Below are positions 1 through 11,163 of a stretch of DNA of 64,000 nt, one piece after another (the stretch's first letter is position 1; each line of letters starts with the position of its first letter). Position numbers and translations under genes: made by a program. Source of the stretch: Corylus avellana (Eukaryota > Streptophyta > Magnoliopsida > Fagales > Betulaceae). The notes under the pieces are model-generated. The model was not told the DNA's origin and made no database searches. It saw only the letters and a list, made by a program, of their open reading frames with translations. The stretch lies in assembly GCF_901000735.1 (NCBI RefSeq), contig NC_081544.1, forward strand, positions 16,197,394-16,261,393. Reading direction: 5' to 3'.

Positions 1-420
1 AGAATACAAATTAATGCAAATTAGCTTAATGGATTCATATTATAATTAAACTCGATCTTCAATTAAGGTCAACTTTTATTAAAAAAAAAATAATTAATGG
101 ACTTTTATAATGCTAGGTGGTTTTGCCCGTTTAGAAATCACCCATTTCATAAGGTGGTGTAGCAACTTTTTTAACACCTTATATATGATGCTAGATATTA
201 TAATTCTAACAAACATTTATTTCATAAAGTTGATGTGACGACGCTTTCAATTAATTCTTCAATTAATCTTTGTTAAATAAATAAATAAATATTCAATGGT
301 TGATTTTGAGTGTTACATCAATATTGTTGGACAATTGTAGAATAAAAATATAGTATCTAGCATTACTCTATTAAATATTATTCTTTCGACAACTAACTGG
401 GTGGGAACTAACTGGGTGGG

Positions 421-425
<5 letters not shown>
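1..425. other. Probable intron or 3' flank of the 5-phosphatase gene
   Basis: AT-rich sequence downstream of the last visible exon. I searched the minus strand for the next expected exon (a block resembling VIFLGDLNYR) and did not find it. A short imperfect direct repeat (aactaactgggtggg) lies at about 389-421. Otherwise I see no gene. Confidence 0.4.
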
Positions 426-464
<39 letters not shown>

Positions 465-564
465 ACATATTCGCACAAGAGGAAAAATGAGGATTCGAAC
501 TAGTAACCTCCGTTTCATGAGGGGTGGTCCCGAGCCGATTGAATTACCTCTTGGGAACACCTAA
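426..564 (-). mobile_element. tRNA-derived SINE with 10-bp target duplication
   Basis: On the minus strand the body begins about 564 with an A-box-like segment (GGTAATTCAATCGGCT) and then a B-box (AGTTCGAATCC), the spacing of an RNA polymerase III internal promoter. It ends in a (TA)n tail of about 40 bases at 422-462. The flanks carry a perfect duplication GTGGGAAATA at 416-425 and 565-574. The length of about 139 bp fits short plant SINEs. It probably lies inside a 5-phosphatase intron, in the same orientation as the gene. The SINE family is not identified. Confidence 0.8.
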
Positions 565-792
565 GTGGGAAATAAATTACGCATCTAAAACGACTAATTA
601 AGGAATAATTTTATGACTTTGGGGGGATTAAGTTAAGTTAAAAGGACAGATTCAAAGTTGGAAGAAAGCAATACTGAGTGCTGTATAAACTCTAAAACTA
701 TTGCATAGTTGGCGTCTTGTGCGATCATGATTTGAACCAAAAGAAATATTAATAAATTGGTTTGGACGGTTGTGAGAACGTAAATTACATAC

Positions 793-2063
793 TCATGATC
801 AAGAATCTTTCGAGGCAATTCAAGTGAAGGGCTTCTAGGAAAACTTGTCCGGGACAATATTTCAGCCACATTAGAGTTTCTATACTTCTCATCCCCTTCT
901 CTTCCACCAGAAGCAAGATGGCTGCACACAAAGCAGAAGCTCGTTTCATGTAACCGAAATCTGACAGACACAGCACCCTGCAATCCAAGGTTTCCAAAAG
1001 AAAAGAAAAAAAGGCAATAATAAGATAGTTTTCTAGAGTCTTGTATATCTATAGTGATGATTTATAATTTAAATAAAATAAAATAAAATAAAATAAAAAA
1101 CACCATTTAACGTCATTTATATATTAAACAACGCTACGTTGTTGATCATGATGATGAACATTCATGACATAATTAGCAAGGAAATACGATTGGAAATTCT
1201 AGATATTCTCCTGGTTCTAAGTGAATATTATTTTTTAAAAATTAAGTGAGAGAAATAAGGGCTTTTTTTTTTTTTTTTTCTTAAGAAAATAATATTCATC
1301 TAGAATGACGAGAAAATAGTTTTAGAGTTTATAATTTATGTACCTTATTTCCGAGGCAGCCCATGACGCCACAGCCGACACATGAGACACTTGAATGCCG
1401 AATGAATGGACGAAGATCACTTCGAACCCAGACGGATATTAATATCCCAACCATTTGCTTACTCACAATACATTGGAAGTCTTGGGGAATGCTGGTTTCG
1501 GTTGACTTTCCATGTTTTCCATCAAAGCGTAGTTTCCTGTTCAGAGCTTCTCTAATCAAGGAATTCCATTTCATGGAAATCTTGCTATTCTCAGATCCTA
1601 GAACATTTGACACACTTAGAGGCACAATTTCTTGAAACCTGAATATATAGAGAATATAATTATCACATGTTTAAAAATTCTCATTTACTTTATTTGGAGT
1701 TTGTAAAATTACCCAAAAACATAAATGTCACAGCAAGAATTGCATGTGTCGAGCAAATTGTCGAGACTAAAATCATCATGTGGTGCAACCCCGCCAACGT
1801 TCCAAGTACTAACGAAAACCCTAAACAGGAAAGAGAAAACACAAAGTAAATATATATTTATATTAATATTAATATTAATATCATCATGCGGTTGCTTACT
1901 TGTGCACGTCCTTTTGTTGATTGAAGATACTCAGAGATGGTTGGCCTGAGCTTGCACTTTCCAGAAAGGTTTCTCTATAGCTCGGAAAATCTGTGACAAA
2001 ATTGTTGCTTCCGGCCAATGATCTCTTCCTGAGGATTTTGTTGGCTACCAGTCTAGGCCACAT
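793..2063 (-). CDS. Type I inositol polyphosphate 5-phosphatase, BRISTLED1/IP5P5-like (5' part, runs off left edge)
   Basis: This enzyme family removes the 5-phosphate of inositol phosphates and phosphoinositides; the Arabidopsis relative BST1 acts in root-hair growth. I place coding exons at 2063-1900, 1820-1713, 1638-1344 and 977-793. Each is bounded by AG/GT sites, and together they give about 250 residues in one frame without stops. The start is chosen at MWPRLVANKIL because an acceptor (TTTTCAG) lies just upstream, implying an intron in the leader. Visible motifs are STWNVGG (about residues 59-65), FQEIVPL (about 91-97, carrying the metal-binding Glu), SVSCVGCGVMGCLGNK at the end of exon 3, and CSHLASGGREGDEKYRNSN in exon 4. 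The family is usually about 400-430 residues. The GDLNYR and PAWCDR catalytic blocks are not in the window, so either a long intron crosses base 1 or the gene is truncated. The family call is firm; the exact paralogue is inferred. Confidence 0.9.
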
Positions 2064-2620
2064 GACCTGAAAAGAATGCAATCTAGCTCAGCTATTAATC
2101 ATGCCAAAAAAGCACAGAATTCAGACGAGAGAGAGAGGGAGTGGTGCTCACTTCTCGTTGCGCTCCTGGCATGGTGAGGGGAGAGTGGTTATCTTGATAG
2201 AGAGATGGAAACATGGGTGATTGCAGGCTTGAACTTTTCTGTTTGTTGGGATGATTAGAGATTTGTTTAAGGTGGAGCAAGTGGGGGTGCTCCATGACAA
2301 AATATACAATTTCTTAAAAGGGTGAGTTGATATTAGCCTCAACGACAGGAAACCACGCTTTTGCTGAGGTGGAAATACGTTATCGATGAGGTTTTTTTTT
2401 TTTTTGTTTCTTCAATCATGTTTTCAAGATTATCTTTGCCCTAAATAATGGAATATTCTAGTCCTTCAAAGGTTGATGATTGGTTAGATTAAGAATGTGC
2501 TAGGATTTCATCGAGAGATCCCATCACTGAAAATTTTCCGACAATTAATGTTGCAATAGAAGGAAGTATGGATGGAAAGTTTATTCACCTAAATGGATTG
2601 GTGGCATTCCTTCGAGCATA
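2064..2620 (-). promoter_or_regulatory. 5' leader and upstream region of the 5-phosphatase gene
   Basis: The acceptor TTTTCAG at 2066-2073 and a candidate donor (GTGAGC at about 2148-2153) suggest a small leader intron. The open frame at 2095-2295 has no match that I recognise and is best read as leader. A T-rich stretch lies at about 2390-2405. No clear TATA box could be assigned. Coordinates are approximate. Confidence 0.4.
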
Positions 2621-2925
2621 ACGCCCTAAAATCTAAATTTATTGCAAGACATTTTAGTTGATATTCACTGATTTATTTCATTAATCATATATCATATACT
2701 CTTTTTACATGCTTATATATACATATGATTAGGGTTAATCATATCCTAATTTTGATAAAGTTTGGTTGATGTTGAGTTAGGAAGTGATTGTTGGGATTTA
2801 TGCTTGAGTGAATGTTCGAAGTTTCCTTTGAACGATCAACAATATACATTCGAGGTTTTTTTGGTGTGAGAAAGGCTAGAGAGAGAGAATGTGCCTATTT
2901 TCCAAAGAGGTAACCTTCTTACTCT
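2621..2925 (+). repeat. Degenerate copia LTR-like sequence
   Basis: The phrases gccctaaaatctaaatt and ctttttacatgctta recur in the better preserved copia LTR that starts at 2926 and in related LTRs at 8188 and 42458. This is probably an older, broken copy of the same LTR family. Its ends cannot be defined. Confidence 0.4.
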
Positions 2926-3700
2926 TGTTGGGAATTATGCCCTAAATCTTAATGTTTTATCAAAGAATGACATTGTAGTTTGTAATTAATAAAGCTATTA
3001 TTCATTCATCTATTTAGTTGAGCATATTGCATATAATCCTTTTACATGCTTATTATGTTATTTATATTGTGCATGTGAATAGTCCGTAGATTACATTGAA
3101 TATTGTTTATCGTGTGAGTGATAAGGTTATCATACAAGGTCTTAGATCATGATCAACCTTATAGCCTTAAATATTTTATTGTTTGTAGTCAATAATGAAA
3201 TTGGGCATTCTATTTGCGAAGACTATTATACATCAATCATGGTGATTTATCTTGATCAAGCAAATTTTAAGACTTCAGGTTGATGTATAGGTGTAATGCA
3301 CTGAACGAAACATGTAAATTGTTTTTCCTTAAAAATACTGTTAATAGGATTTTTTGTAACTCTCGAGACTTCTTATGATATTGATTCTAAATTCTGATAG
3401 GATTGGAACTTCATATATCAAGTGGAGGTCACTTTGATGCATTTAGGAGTGAGACATTTATTACTGTCAAATTTCTTGGTGCGTTGGGTGATCACATGTA
3501 ACATTGTGAGAATACATTTTCTCAAGAAGAAATTCAAGTTCTTTATTCAAATGATAAGAAATTTCTCTTTGAGATAGATTTTATGTATTGAATTATTCTC
3601 ACTCCCTGATTAGGACATTTTGGTAAGGAATACCAAAATATTGATGTACATGGTGAAAATGTTTTCACTAATATAAGAATAATAAATAAAATTAGTTACT
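2926..3700 (+). mobile_element. Copia LTR, plus orientation (solo or truncated)
   Basis: It starts TGTTGGGAATTATGCCCTAA, the typical start of a large plant Ty1/copia LTR family. It shares ordered blocks with 8188-8870 and, in reverse, with 41700-42458. These are the 'ctttta catgctta' block, the 'acattgaata' block, the 'acaaggtctta' block, 'gggcattc', and the 'tttctctttgagatagatttta' block. The 3' end is not resolved, and no primer site or gag is seen downstream. Confidence 0.65.
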
Positions 3701-3769
3701 CAAGGATAAAGAGGTAGAGAATTAAAGTGATAGTGTCATTGGCTTTAATTCAGCTACAAAAGAATCAAA

Positions 3770-3960
3770 ATTCTGTTAGTATTTTTCATAGGGTATTTTG
3801 AAAATTTTGACGATATATAATGGAAAATACTAATGGAGGGGGGTGCATTGCAAAAAATTTAAAGTTCGATACCTTAAATTGAGAGTTTTTAAACATATGG
3901 GGATAATGTCAAAACTTGTGAAATTTCATGGGTGTTTTGTGAACTCCTATTTTATAAAAT
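3770..3960. mobile_element. Single arm of a foldback (MULE-MITE-like) element
   Basis: The segment reading 'gggtattttgaaaatttt ... ggagggg..tgcattgca ... gagagtttttaaacata' matches the right arm of the long-inverted-repeat elements at 24.9-26.4 kb and 32.7-33.3 kb. The partner arm is not present, so this is a remnant. Confidence 0.4.
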
Positions 3961-4004
3961 CACTTATAATTCAAAAAAACCTTAATCATTTCATAAATTT
4001 TTCA

Positions 4005-4330
4005 ACCATGGTCGAACGTTCGATGAACCCTAGACTCGAACATTCGAGGATTCCTTGGAATGTTCAAGTAAAATCCTAGAACTGTAAGTAAAACAGTAAA
4101 CCAACATTCAAAGGTAGTACACCAAACATTCGATGCAGCTTGAAAAGCAAATTTAACATATTAGCCACATCAACCAACCTTATACACTTCACCAACTCTA
4201 TAAATTCACCCCTCACGATCGTTCATACCTCATTCACCCCCATGCACTTCTTCCACCCCAAAACTTAGAGAGAGAAGGAGGTGATTTTAATGTTGTTCTT
4301 GTTGGGATCGATTGCATAATATTTAAAAAA
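4005..4330 (+). promoter_or_regulatory. LTR promoter fragment with CGAACGTTCG palindromes and TATA box
   Basis: Copies of tcgaacgttcga/cgaacattcga occur at about 4012-4140, followed by a TATA box (TATAAATT, 4199-4206) and a C-rich leader. The same motif type and layout occur in the gypsy LTR at 4729-6985 in the other orientation. I infer a plus-strand LTR fragment of a gypsy relative; the boundaries are unknown. Confidence 0.45.
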
Positions 4331-4392
4331 TTTACTTTATATTTAAACAAACATATAAGTCAAATCCTATTTATATATAACTTCGGTCTTTC

Positions 4393-4677
4393 CTAGGCAT
4401 TGGGGCGTAGGATTATGCATCCGTTCTTGAAGAGGTGTGGGGCTAAGCAATGTGGTTCTAGCATGTCTACAAACTCGTAGTATGAATCAACGTTCATCCC
4501 TTCTTGTTCTTCACCTTCTTTGCGTTCTTCATGTTCTTCTTGTTCTTGAAGAATTTCTTGATATTCTTCATGATGTTCTTGAAAAACCCCTTGATAATCT
4601 TGAAGTTCTTGAAAAGCTTTAAGATCTTCAAATAATTGAGGATACAATTCCTCCATTAGATCTTCTCTTTGAAGCAA
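4393..4677 (-). CDS. Glu/Gln-rich low-complexity open frame, unknown
   Basis: A 94-residue minus-strand frame dominated by Glu, Gln and His (stretches such as EHHEEYQEILQEQEEHEE). It comes from a repeated ttcttgttctt-type pattern in the DNA. It lies just outside the gypsy LTR that ends at 4729. It may be a coding fragment of a host or element gene, or simply a purine-rich repeat that happens to be open. I recognise no domain and would not assign a function. Confidence 0.25.
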   Translation of the reverse strand: MLQREDLMEELYPQLFEDLKAFQELQDYQGVFQEHHEEYQEILQEQEEHEERKEGEEQEGMNVDSYYEFVDMLEPHCLAPHLFKNGCIILRPNA

Positions 4678-4728
4678 AGCTTAGAGAAAATATTTCTTTC
4701 TTGATCGTGCATTACTCTTGGGGAAGAG

Positions 4729-6985
4729 TGTAACGCCCCCACAATTAATTAATTGATAATTAACTTCATGGTTTGTCTCCTAGCCTTATCCTACGACGAA
4801 CAAGACTCAAAGATATCTACTCCTCAAAAAAGGATACTAAGCAGCGGAAACATTAAGATTCTATCAACATTAATCATTACAACTAGAGCATCTACCAAGA
4901 ATCATCACAATAGCTGAAATTATACTATACATATCATCGTTACAAGGGATCCATACTATACCTTAATATACAAGCATGCATTAAAACACTTAAGTCTACA
5001 ACATTACCCAAAAGTACTACTTACCATGATCACCCACCTAATCTCATAATAAGTTTTCAAACATCACCCAGATCAAGTCCTCCACAATAACCGGATGCTT
5101 CACGGTATTCATGTTCTACTAAACTATCTATAACAACACAGATGTACGTATGGGAGGAAAATAGGAAAAGAATACAAGAATAAGTCCGGCGACTTAGTGA
5201 GTATAAATGCACATGATATACTCATCATTAAATGGTTACTCAGTTGTTTATAAATCACATGCAGCATTATGAGGTGACAGTTTGTCGTGGATGCAATATA
5301 GATATAGTATATGTTGTAGCATAAGAATTATGTCATAGTCCAAACCGAATGGTCTACCCAATTTTACCCATTCTTAGTAGGGTTAGCACTATCCCGGGGG
5401 ACTAGTAATAAAATACTGGTGCCTCAAATATTGTACGCTATCTTCCATCACTAGCAACCCGACCGAGTCCAACCTCAGGTGGCCAACGCTACTAATGATG
5501 TTTGTCCTGTAGTAACTAACTAATCAAACATTGTTGCGTTGCTCACGAATAACCATTAGATCCAAGGCTCATATAACACACACACATTTGACCATATAGT
5601 TAACATGTATAGTAAGCCCATAGTCCTTATCCCGCGCGTACCGGTATACCATATCATACGAAGCAATTAGTCTTATCCGTCTTTGACATGCATGCTTTTA
5701 CAAATCTCACCATGTTCATTATCTTGTTTAAACAATACATGTTTTCATAAAATAGAGTTCATAGTAGATCAAAATGTATTTCATGAGACTTGTAAAGATG
5801 CATGTTTGGTACACATAATATAGTCATACAATGCGAAAAAAATAACGACAATTATTCATATGAGTTTGTACTCAATTGTGTCGTAAGGCTCCTGCATAAA
5901 ATCCTTTTGAGGCTCCACAACCTTGAATACTGAGAAAAGACATATCGTTAGTTCTAAACCCGAGATAAAACAAGCCCTAGACCTAAACATGTTCAAAACA
6001 GACTTTCTGCCAGACCATCGAAGGCTTAAACAGAGAAGCTCGAACGTTCAGCATCGCCATCGAACATTCAGAAAAAGAGGTGTTAAAGTTCGGCCAAGAC
6101 ATCGAACATTTGGTCGGAAAAGGTCAAAGGTTCGGTGCTGGGCAGAAAACCCATTTCGAACGAAAAAAAAATCACTAAACCACCTCTAAGCAAAACCCAA
6201 GGCCTTATCATGATCTCTAACAAAATCCTAACCCAAAATAACATCTCCATGCAAAAGAAACTACATCTAATATCATCAAAACGTTAACCCAAGCTTAAAC
6301 CAAGATTAAGTCCAATAACATAACTAGAAGCTCAAAGCTACCAAGTAAGCTAACTATGAAAAGCACTTAAATAGCATAACAACTAAGTAAAGAACATGCT
6401 AAGTTTACAAGATTACCTCATTGAAGCAAAATCTCCGGGAAATCTCTCATTATCCTTCAAAAACTCTCACACACACTCAAACAGAGTTTCCAGATGCCAA
6501 CATGGGTGGAATGAGGCTTAAGGGTTGAGTGGAGAGCAGTATTTATACAGCTGGAGAAGCTGTGGACGCTACTATGGTAGTTCAACAGGTCACCGAACGT
6601 TCGGTGTACTATTACATAATGGTTCGAATGTTTGGTCATTACCTAGTGGTTCAATGTGCTTCATGTCAAACGTTTGATAGTCTATCGAACGTTCGGGTGG
6701 TCTTTCTGTCGAACATTCGGTGTTCTTTTTGTCAAACATTTGGTACTTCCTAGAGAATGTTCGTAGTTGACTTTTTCAGCAGTTTGACCAACTGTGCAAT
6801 GTTCAGTAAATCATCCATAACTTTTGCTAGGAGTCTTGGAATTGCGCGTTCGACCCCATTCTGGGAAGCTCTTTTTGAGACGAACGTCATGGTATCCATT
6901 CCAATATTTTTGACATGATGCTATGCTTCCTAGCCTTAAGAAAACTTATCTTAATCGACTACTCTTAGATAATCCAAATGTAGCT
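4729..6985 (-). mobile_element. Ty3/gypsy LTR, about 2.25 kb (3' LTR of a deleted element)
   Basis: It begins TGTAACGCCC on the plus strand and shares ordered blocks with the LTR at 17962-20105. Examples are gtctcctagcc near the start, the block around 5345-5680 (cattcttagtagggttagca, ggtggcc..cgctactaatga, gtatagtaagcccat, accggtatacca), and a TATA box on the minus strand at 6547-6540. CGAACGTTCG-type palindromes cluster at 6050-6130 and 6590-6770, the latter just upstream of the TATA box. The higher-coordinate end is degenerate. Decayed pol sequence follows at 7000, consistent with a 3' LTR of a minus-strand element. Confidence 0.75.
6540..6780 (-). promoter_or_regulatory. LTR promoter: TATA box with upstream CGAACGTTCG cluster
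   Basis: The minus strand reads TATAAATA at 6547-6540. Upstream, at 6590-6775, are at least six variants of the palindrome tCGAACGTTCGg (for example accgaacgttcggt, atcgaacgttcggg, gtcgaacattcggt). Most variants differ by C-to-T or G-to-A changes. This placement fits a U3 enhancer array. Its function is inferred. Confidence 0.5.
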
Positions 6986-6989
6986 ATTG

Positions 6990-7851
6990 TTCATAACCGT
7001 AATGACTAGGCATACAGTCCAAGGCAAAAGAAATTAACCATACGAATAAGATCTTTGAACCTCAATATTAGTACATGAAAGACATCTTGCTTAACTACCA
7101 AGTTTGGCAGCAAGGCAACTAGGTATACCGCTAAACCTTCTCTCTTAGTGATTTTGATGGGTCCTACACGACTGTCTGTTACCAACATTATTGCTTCAAT
7201 GACGACGGACACTTTTGTCTCTAGAGCATCTCCTACGAAGCTATTCCAATAGTCAACTTGTAGCTAGTATTGTAAATAAACCCAATTAGCAATAGATATG
7301 GAATCCAAGTATCCAATTGTGCCTTCGTCAAGGTTTGCACACGACCAACTTAGTCACTTCCCTCAGTCCATTGCTTATAGCAACTCCTCTAAGTTCATAA
7401 GCCAATCATTTGCTTCTTCGGAGTTCAGGTTCCCATTAAACACGGGCAAAGGATGCTCATTAAACTCCTTAAAAGGGCAACATTTGTTTCCACTTTGAGT
7501 CCCTTCTCCTCAAATGTTGACCAAAGCCTCCACCATAAGACTTGCCACCGTTTTCAAAGTTGGGTGGCATCCAAAACGTTTCTCGTCTTTTCATCAAGCT
7601 GGGATGGTCCCTTACCATCCTTACTCCCAATGTCGTCGTGTCTTGGTTGCTATGACATCTCTACAGTCACAATGATCATTAGCCCCTACTTCAAAGCACT
7701 ACGTCGAGCCTCACTTAAAACGTCAGACCCTGTCACAAACCTATCCTTACTAAGTGCCAACACTGCTACCATCTTATTCAATGTCCTAGTTTTGCTGAGG
7801 GAGCAACCTCATTTTTTCTTGATAACGGGTATCAAAGCTGGCTACAATTAA
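6990..7851 (-). pseudogene. Decayed gypsy gag joined to the integrase C-terminus
   Basis: Reading the minus strand, a gag-like segment (FNGNLNSEEANDWLMNLEEL at about 7440-7370) is followed by a remnant of the integrase tail (VALLPNLVVKQDVFHV at about 7125-7075). That tail is clearly related to VALPPNLVGTHDVFHV in the better copy at 8.9 kb. Protease, reverse transcriptase and the integrase core are missing, so this is an internal deletion derivative with several stops. It probably belongs with the LTR at 4729-6985. Confidence 0.6.
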
Positions 7852-8187
7852 ATGAACAAGAAGACTTCTTATCAACCACCTCCAGAGGTGCCTGAGATGC
7901 ACCATCTGTATTGATTTTGAATTGTCCAATCTCTGGCTAATTCCATTTGAAGACTCTCAAAAGACATCTCTGAGGTTTTGTTGTGTTTATGTTCAAATCT
8001 TCAAGAACAATTTGATTAACTAAAAAACAATAGTGAGAGACTTGGTAGCACAAGAGACATGCACAAACTGGTCTATTGGATCCGATTGGTATGCACAATT
8101 TCCCTCCTCGGAAAGATAGTTGTTATGCAAAAGAAATTCTTCTATAACATCTCTCTCATTAACGATTTTTTTGGATTACGCAATAGA
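7852..8187. other. Unassigned stretch between a gypsy remnant and a copia LTR
   Basis: The minus strand contains a 45-residue stop-free stretch (about 8155-8020, including NCAYQSDPIDQFVHVSC) that I cannot place in any family. No terminal repeats or promoter could be recognised. Confidence 0.3.
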
Positions 8188-8870
8188 TGTTAAGGATTAT
8201 GCTCTGAATCCCATTGATTTTATATATGTGTTGACATTCAAATGTTTGCAATGAATATATTTTATATTCACTAGTTAAATGATTTGAGCATATGGCATAT
8301 AAAATGTCTTTTACAAGCTTATTACCAAAGTTCATCATATTTATTATGCATGTGAAAGGTCCTAGGATTACATTGAATATGGCTATGGGTATGAGTAACT
8401 TGGTTATCACACAAGGTTTTAGTCCATAATCCTTGTATCCTTAAATGTATAAAGTTCTTAGTTGGTAAATAGAATTGGGGCATTCCATTTTGAGAAAGAC
8501 CGTTACACATTGAATGTTGGTGATCTACCTTGCACAAGCGAAGCAATGGCTTCGAATTGATGTGTAGGTGTTGAGACCCCAAGGCACTGAATAGACCAAG
8601 GAGTTGTCTTTTCACAAAGATATTGTCTACAAAGAAAGACAATAACTCCTTAAAGACTACTTACGACTTTGATTATAAATCCTAAGGGGATTGTGAACAC
8701 AGATGTTGTATGCAGATTACTTTGTTGTATTAAAGGGTCAGACCTATCATTCGTCAAAATAACCTTGGTACGTTGGGAAACCGCAAGTAACATTGTTGGA
8801 AAGTTTTTTCCAAGAGGGAATCCAAATCCTTTGTCAGAGAACAAAATGGTAAGCAATTTTCCCTTGAAAT
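8188..8870 (+). mobile_element. Copia LTR inserted against gypsy pol
   Basis: It starts TGTTAAGGATTATGCTCTGA and shares the block order of the copia LTRs at 2926 and 42458: ttacaagcttatta, catgtgaaaggtcctagg, attgaatatggctatgggt, acacaaggttttagtcca, gacaataactccttaaagac. It ends at about 8870, where integrase coding of a minus-strand gypsy element resumes. No copia interior is present on either side, so this is a solo or truncated LTR. I could not define a target duplication. Confidence 0.7.
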
Positions 8871-9960
8871 AGGCGACTCTATATGTTTTCCACGTTAGCA
8901 TCGAGACGTGAAAAACATCATGCGTCCCGACCAAGTTTGGGGGTAAGGCGACTCTGTATGCCAATCTCCCCACTCTTTGGGTGATTTCAAACAGTCCAAT
9001 AAATCGGGGGCTAAGCTTCCCCTTCTTCCCAAATCGCATCACTCCCCTCATGGGAGACATCTTAAGGAATACACGATCTCCGACTTGAAATTCCAACGGT
9101 CGCCTCCTATTTTCGGTATAACTCTTTTGCCGACTCTGAGATGCACTCATCCTTTCCTTAATGATGAGCACTTTATCTCATGTATCTTGAATTAGTTCCG
9201 GCCCCAATGTCTATCTCCCGCCGACGTTGTCCCAATACAAGGGCGATCGACACTTCCGTCCATGCAGTGCTTCATAAGGCGGCATTCCAATAGTCACCTG
9301 ATAGCTGTTATTGTAGGCGAACTCAATCAAGGGTAGGTACTGGACCCAACTACCTTTGAAATCCAATACACAAGCTTGTAACATATCTTCTAGGATTTAG
9401 TTAGTCCGCTCCAATTGACCATCCGTCTACGGGTGAAAAGCGATACTAAACTTCAACACCATCCCATGTCCTTTTGCAGACTTTGCCAAAACCTCGAAGT
9501 AAAGCGAGGGTCTTTGTCCGATATAATCACCGATGGTACTCCGTGTAATCGAACTATATTCTGAATATATAGTCTGGCCAACTTATCCATCGGATCCTTA
9601 ACCTTCATCGAAATGAAGTGAGCACTTTTTGTGAGACGATCGACTACTACCCAAATGGAATCTTCTCTAGTGGGCGTCTTGGGTAACCTTAAAATAAAAT
9701 CCATGGTGATCTTGTCCCATTTTCACTTCGATATAAGGAATGGCTTGAGCATCCCTGCCGGCCTCTGATGTTCTACCTTACTTGTTGGCAGGTTGAACAA
9801 TGCTCCACAAACTTTGCGATGTCTCACTTCATATTTTTCCACCAATATGACTCCTTCACGTCCTTGTACATCTTCATACCACTAGTATGTACAGTATACG
9901 GGGAACGATGAGCCTTGCTCATTATCTCCTTCCTTATACTTCCACCTTTTGGTACACATA
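8871..9960 (-). pseudogene. Ty3/gypsy integrase (element A)
   Basis: The integrase inserts element cDNA into the chromosome. The core is open at 9704-9453: it includes the first catalytic Asp in [14 protein letters not shown] and the second in [16 protein letters not shown]. The frame ends before the expected Glu, so a break lies near 9450. The C-terminal part (9171-8900) carries the plant gypsy signature LSPRFIGLFEI and VALPPNLVGTHDVFHVSML, then stops matching where the copia LTR begins. Traces of the His/Cys zinc-binding region lie at 9780-9950. The same domains occur at 20.6-23.1 kb in element B. Confidence 0.85.
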
Positions 9961-10159
9961 CTTGCTTGAAATGGGTGAGTAACCCATTGCCCTTCAAGCT
10001 AAATTCATGAGGCTTCCCTTCTCATAGAAATTGCTTGATCTTGGCACACTCAGGGCCCTCCAGCTGAGTAGCTTTAATCCTTGTAAGTAGCTTGGGCTGA
10101 TCCATCAGGTTAGCCAAGTGTGCAGGTGCACCTTCACCTACTACTTCTTGTCTCATCCT

Positions 10160-11160
10160 TGCGAATTCCTTCATCAACTGAGGTTAGGAAATTCCAAGGG
10201 TGGCATGCTCCACCATTGATTTCCTGCTTAACGCGTCTGCTACTATGTTAGCTCCTTGCCAGGATGATAATTGATCTCGTAATCATAATCCTTGATCAGT
10301 TCCAACCACCTTCCCAACCTCATGTTAAGCTCCTTCTAAGTAAAGAAGTACTTTATGCTTTTGTGGTCCATGTAGATCTTGCATTTCTCGCCATACGTGT
10401 AGTGCCTCCAGATCTTCAAGGCAAACATGACTCCTGCCAACTCCAAGTCGTGCGTAGGGTAATTCTGCTCGTAATTCTTAAGTTGGCATGAAGCATAGGC
10501 AATAACGTTGTCGTTTTGCATAAGCAAGCACCCTAATCCCTTCTTAAAGGTGTCGCTATACACTACGAAATTACCAGATCCTGTAGGTAATCCCAACACA
10601 GGAGCAGTTATCAAGCACTTCTTCAGCTCTTAAAAACTCACCTCACATTCGTCTGTCCAAACAGAACGCGCGTTCTTCCTAGTCAACATAGTAAGTTGTT
10701 CCGATAGCTTTGAGAAACCCTCGATGAAGCCTCAGTAATAACTAGCGAGTCCTAAGAAGCTTCGGATCTGAAATACACTAGTTGGCCTAGTCCACTCTAC
10801 CACTGCCTTGACCTTCTCCGGGTCAACTGCTGTACCTTCTCCAGAAATCAGGTGTTCGAGGAAAGACACGCTGTCCAACCAAAATGCACACTTCTCGAGT
10901 TTAGCATCGAGCTACTCCCTTCAAAGCCTCTCTAGTGCCTTCCGTAGATGCTCCTTGTGCTCCTCCGACGTCTTTGAGTAGATTAGGATATCGTCAATGA
11001 AGACCATGGTGAATTGATCCAAATAGTCATGAAAGACCCTGTTCATCGTGTCTATGAAGACAACTGGCAATTTAGTTAGTCTGAAAGACATAACTAAAAA
11101 CATTTAATGTCCGTAACAAGTTTTGAAGGCTGTCTTAGGGATGTTATCTTCCTTCACCCT
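10160..11160 (-). pseudogene. Ty3/gypsy reverse transcriptase C-half and RNase H (element A)
   Basis: The frame at 11103-10921 contains the reverse transcriptase active-site motif [14 protein letters not shown], with both catalytic Asp residues present. The frame at 10614-10336 is RNase H ([19 protein letters not shown] ... [24 protein letters not shown]). These are separated from each other and from the upstream reverse transcriptase half by stops and frameshifts, so the polyprotein is dead although individual motifs survive. Confidence 0.85.
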
Positions 11161-11163
11161 CAC

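Noticed and set aside
464..564. A tRNA gene (RNA polymerase III A and B boxes present)
   Set aside because: No cloverleaf or anticodon arm; the AT tail and target duplication show it is a SINE.
7453..7851. 132-residue plus-strand ORF
   Set aside because: Antisense to degraded gypsy gag (FNGNLNSEEANDWL on the minus strand); shadow frame.
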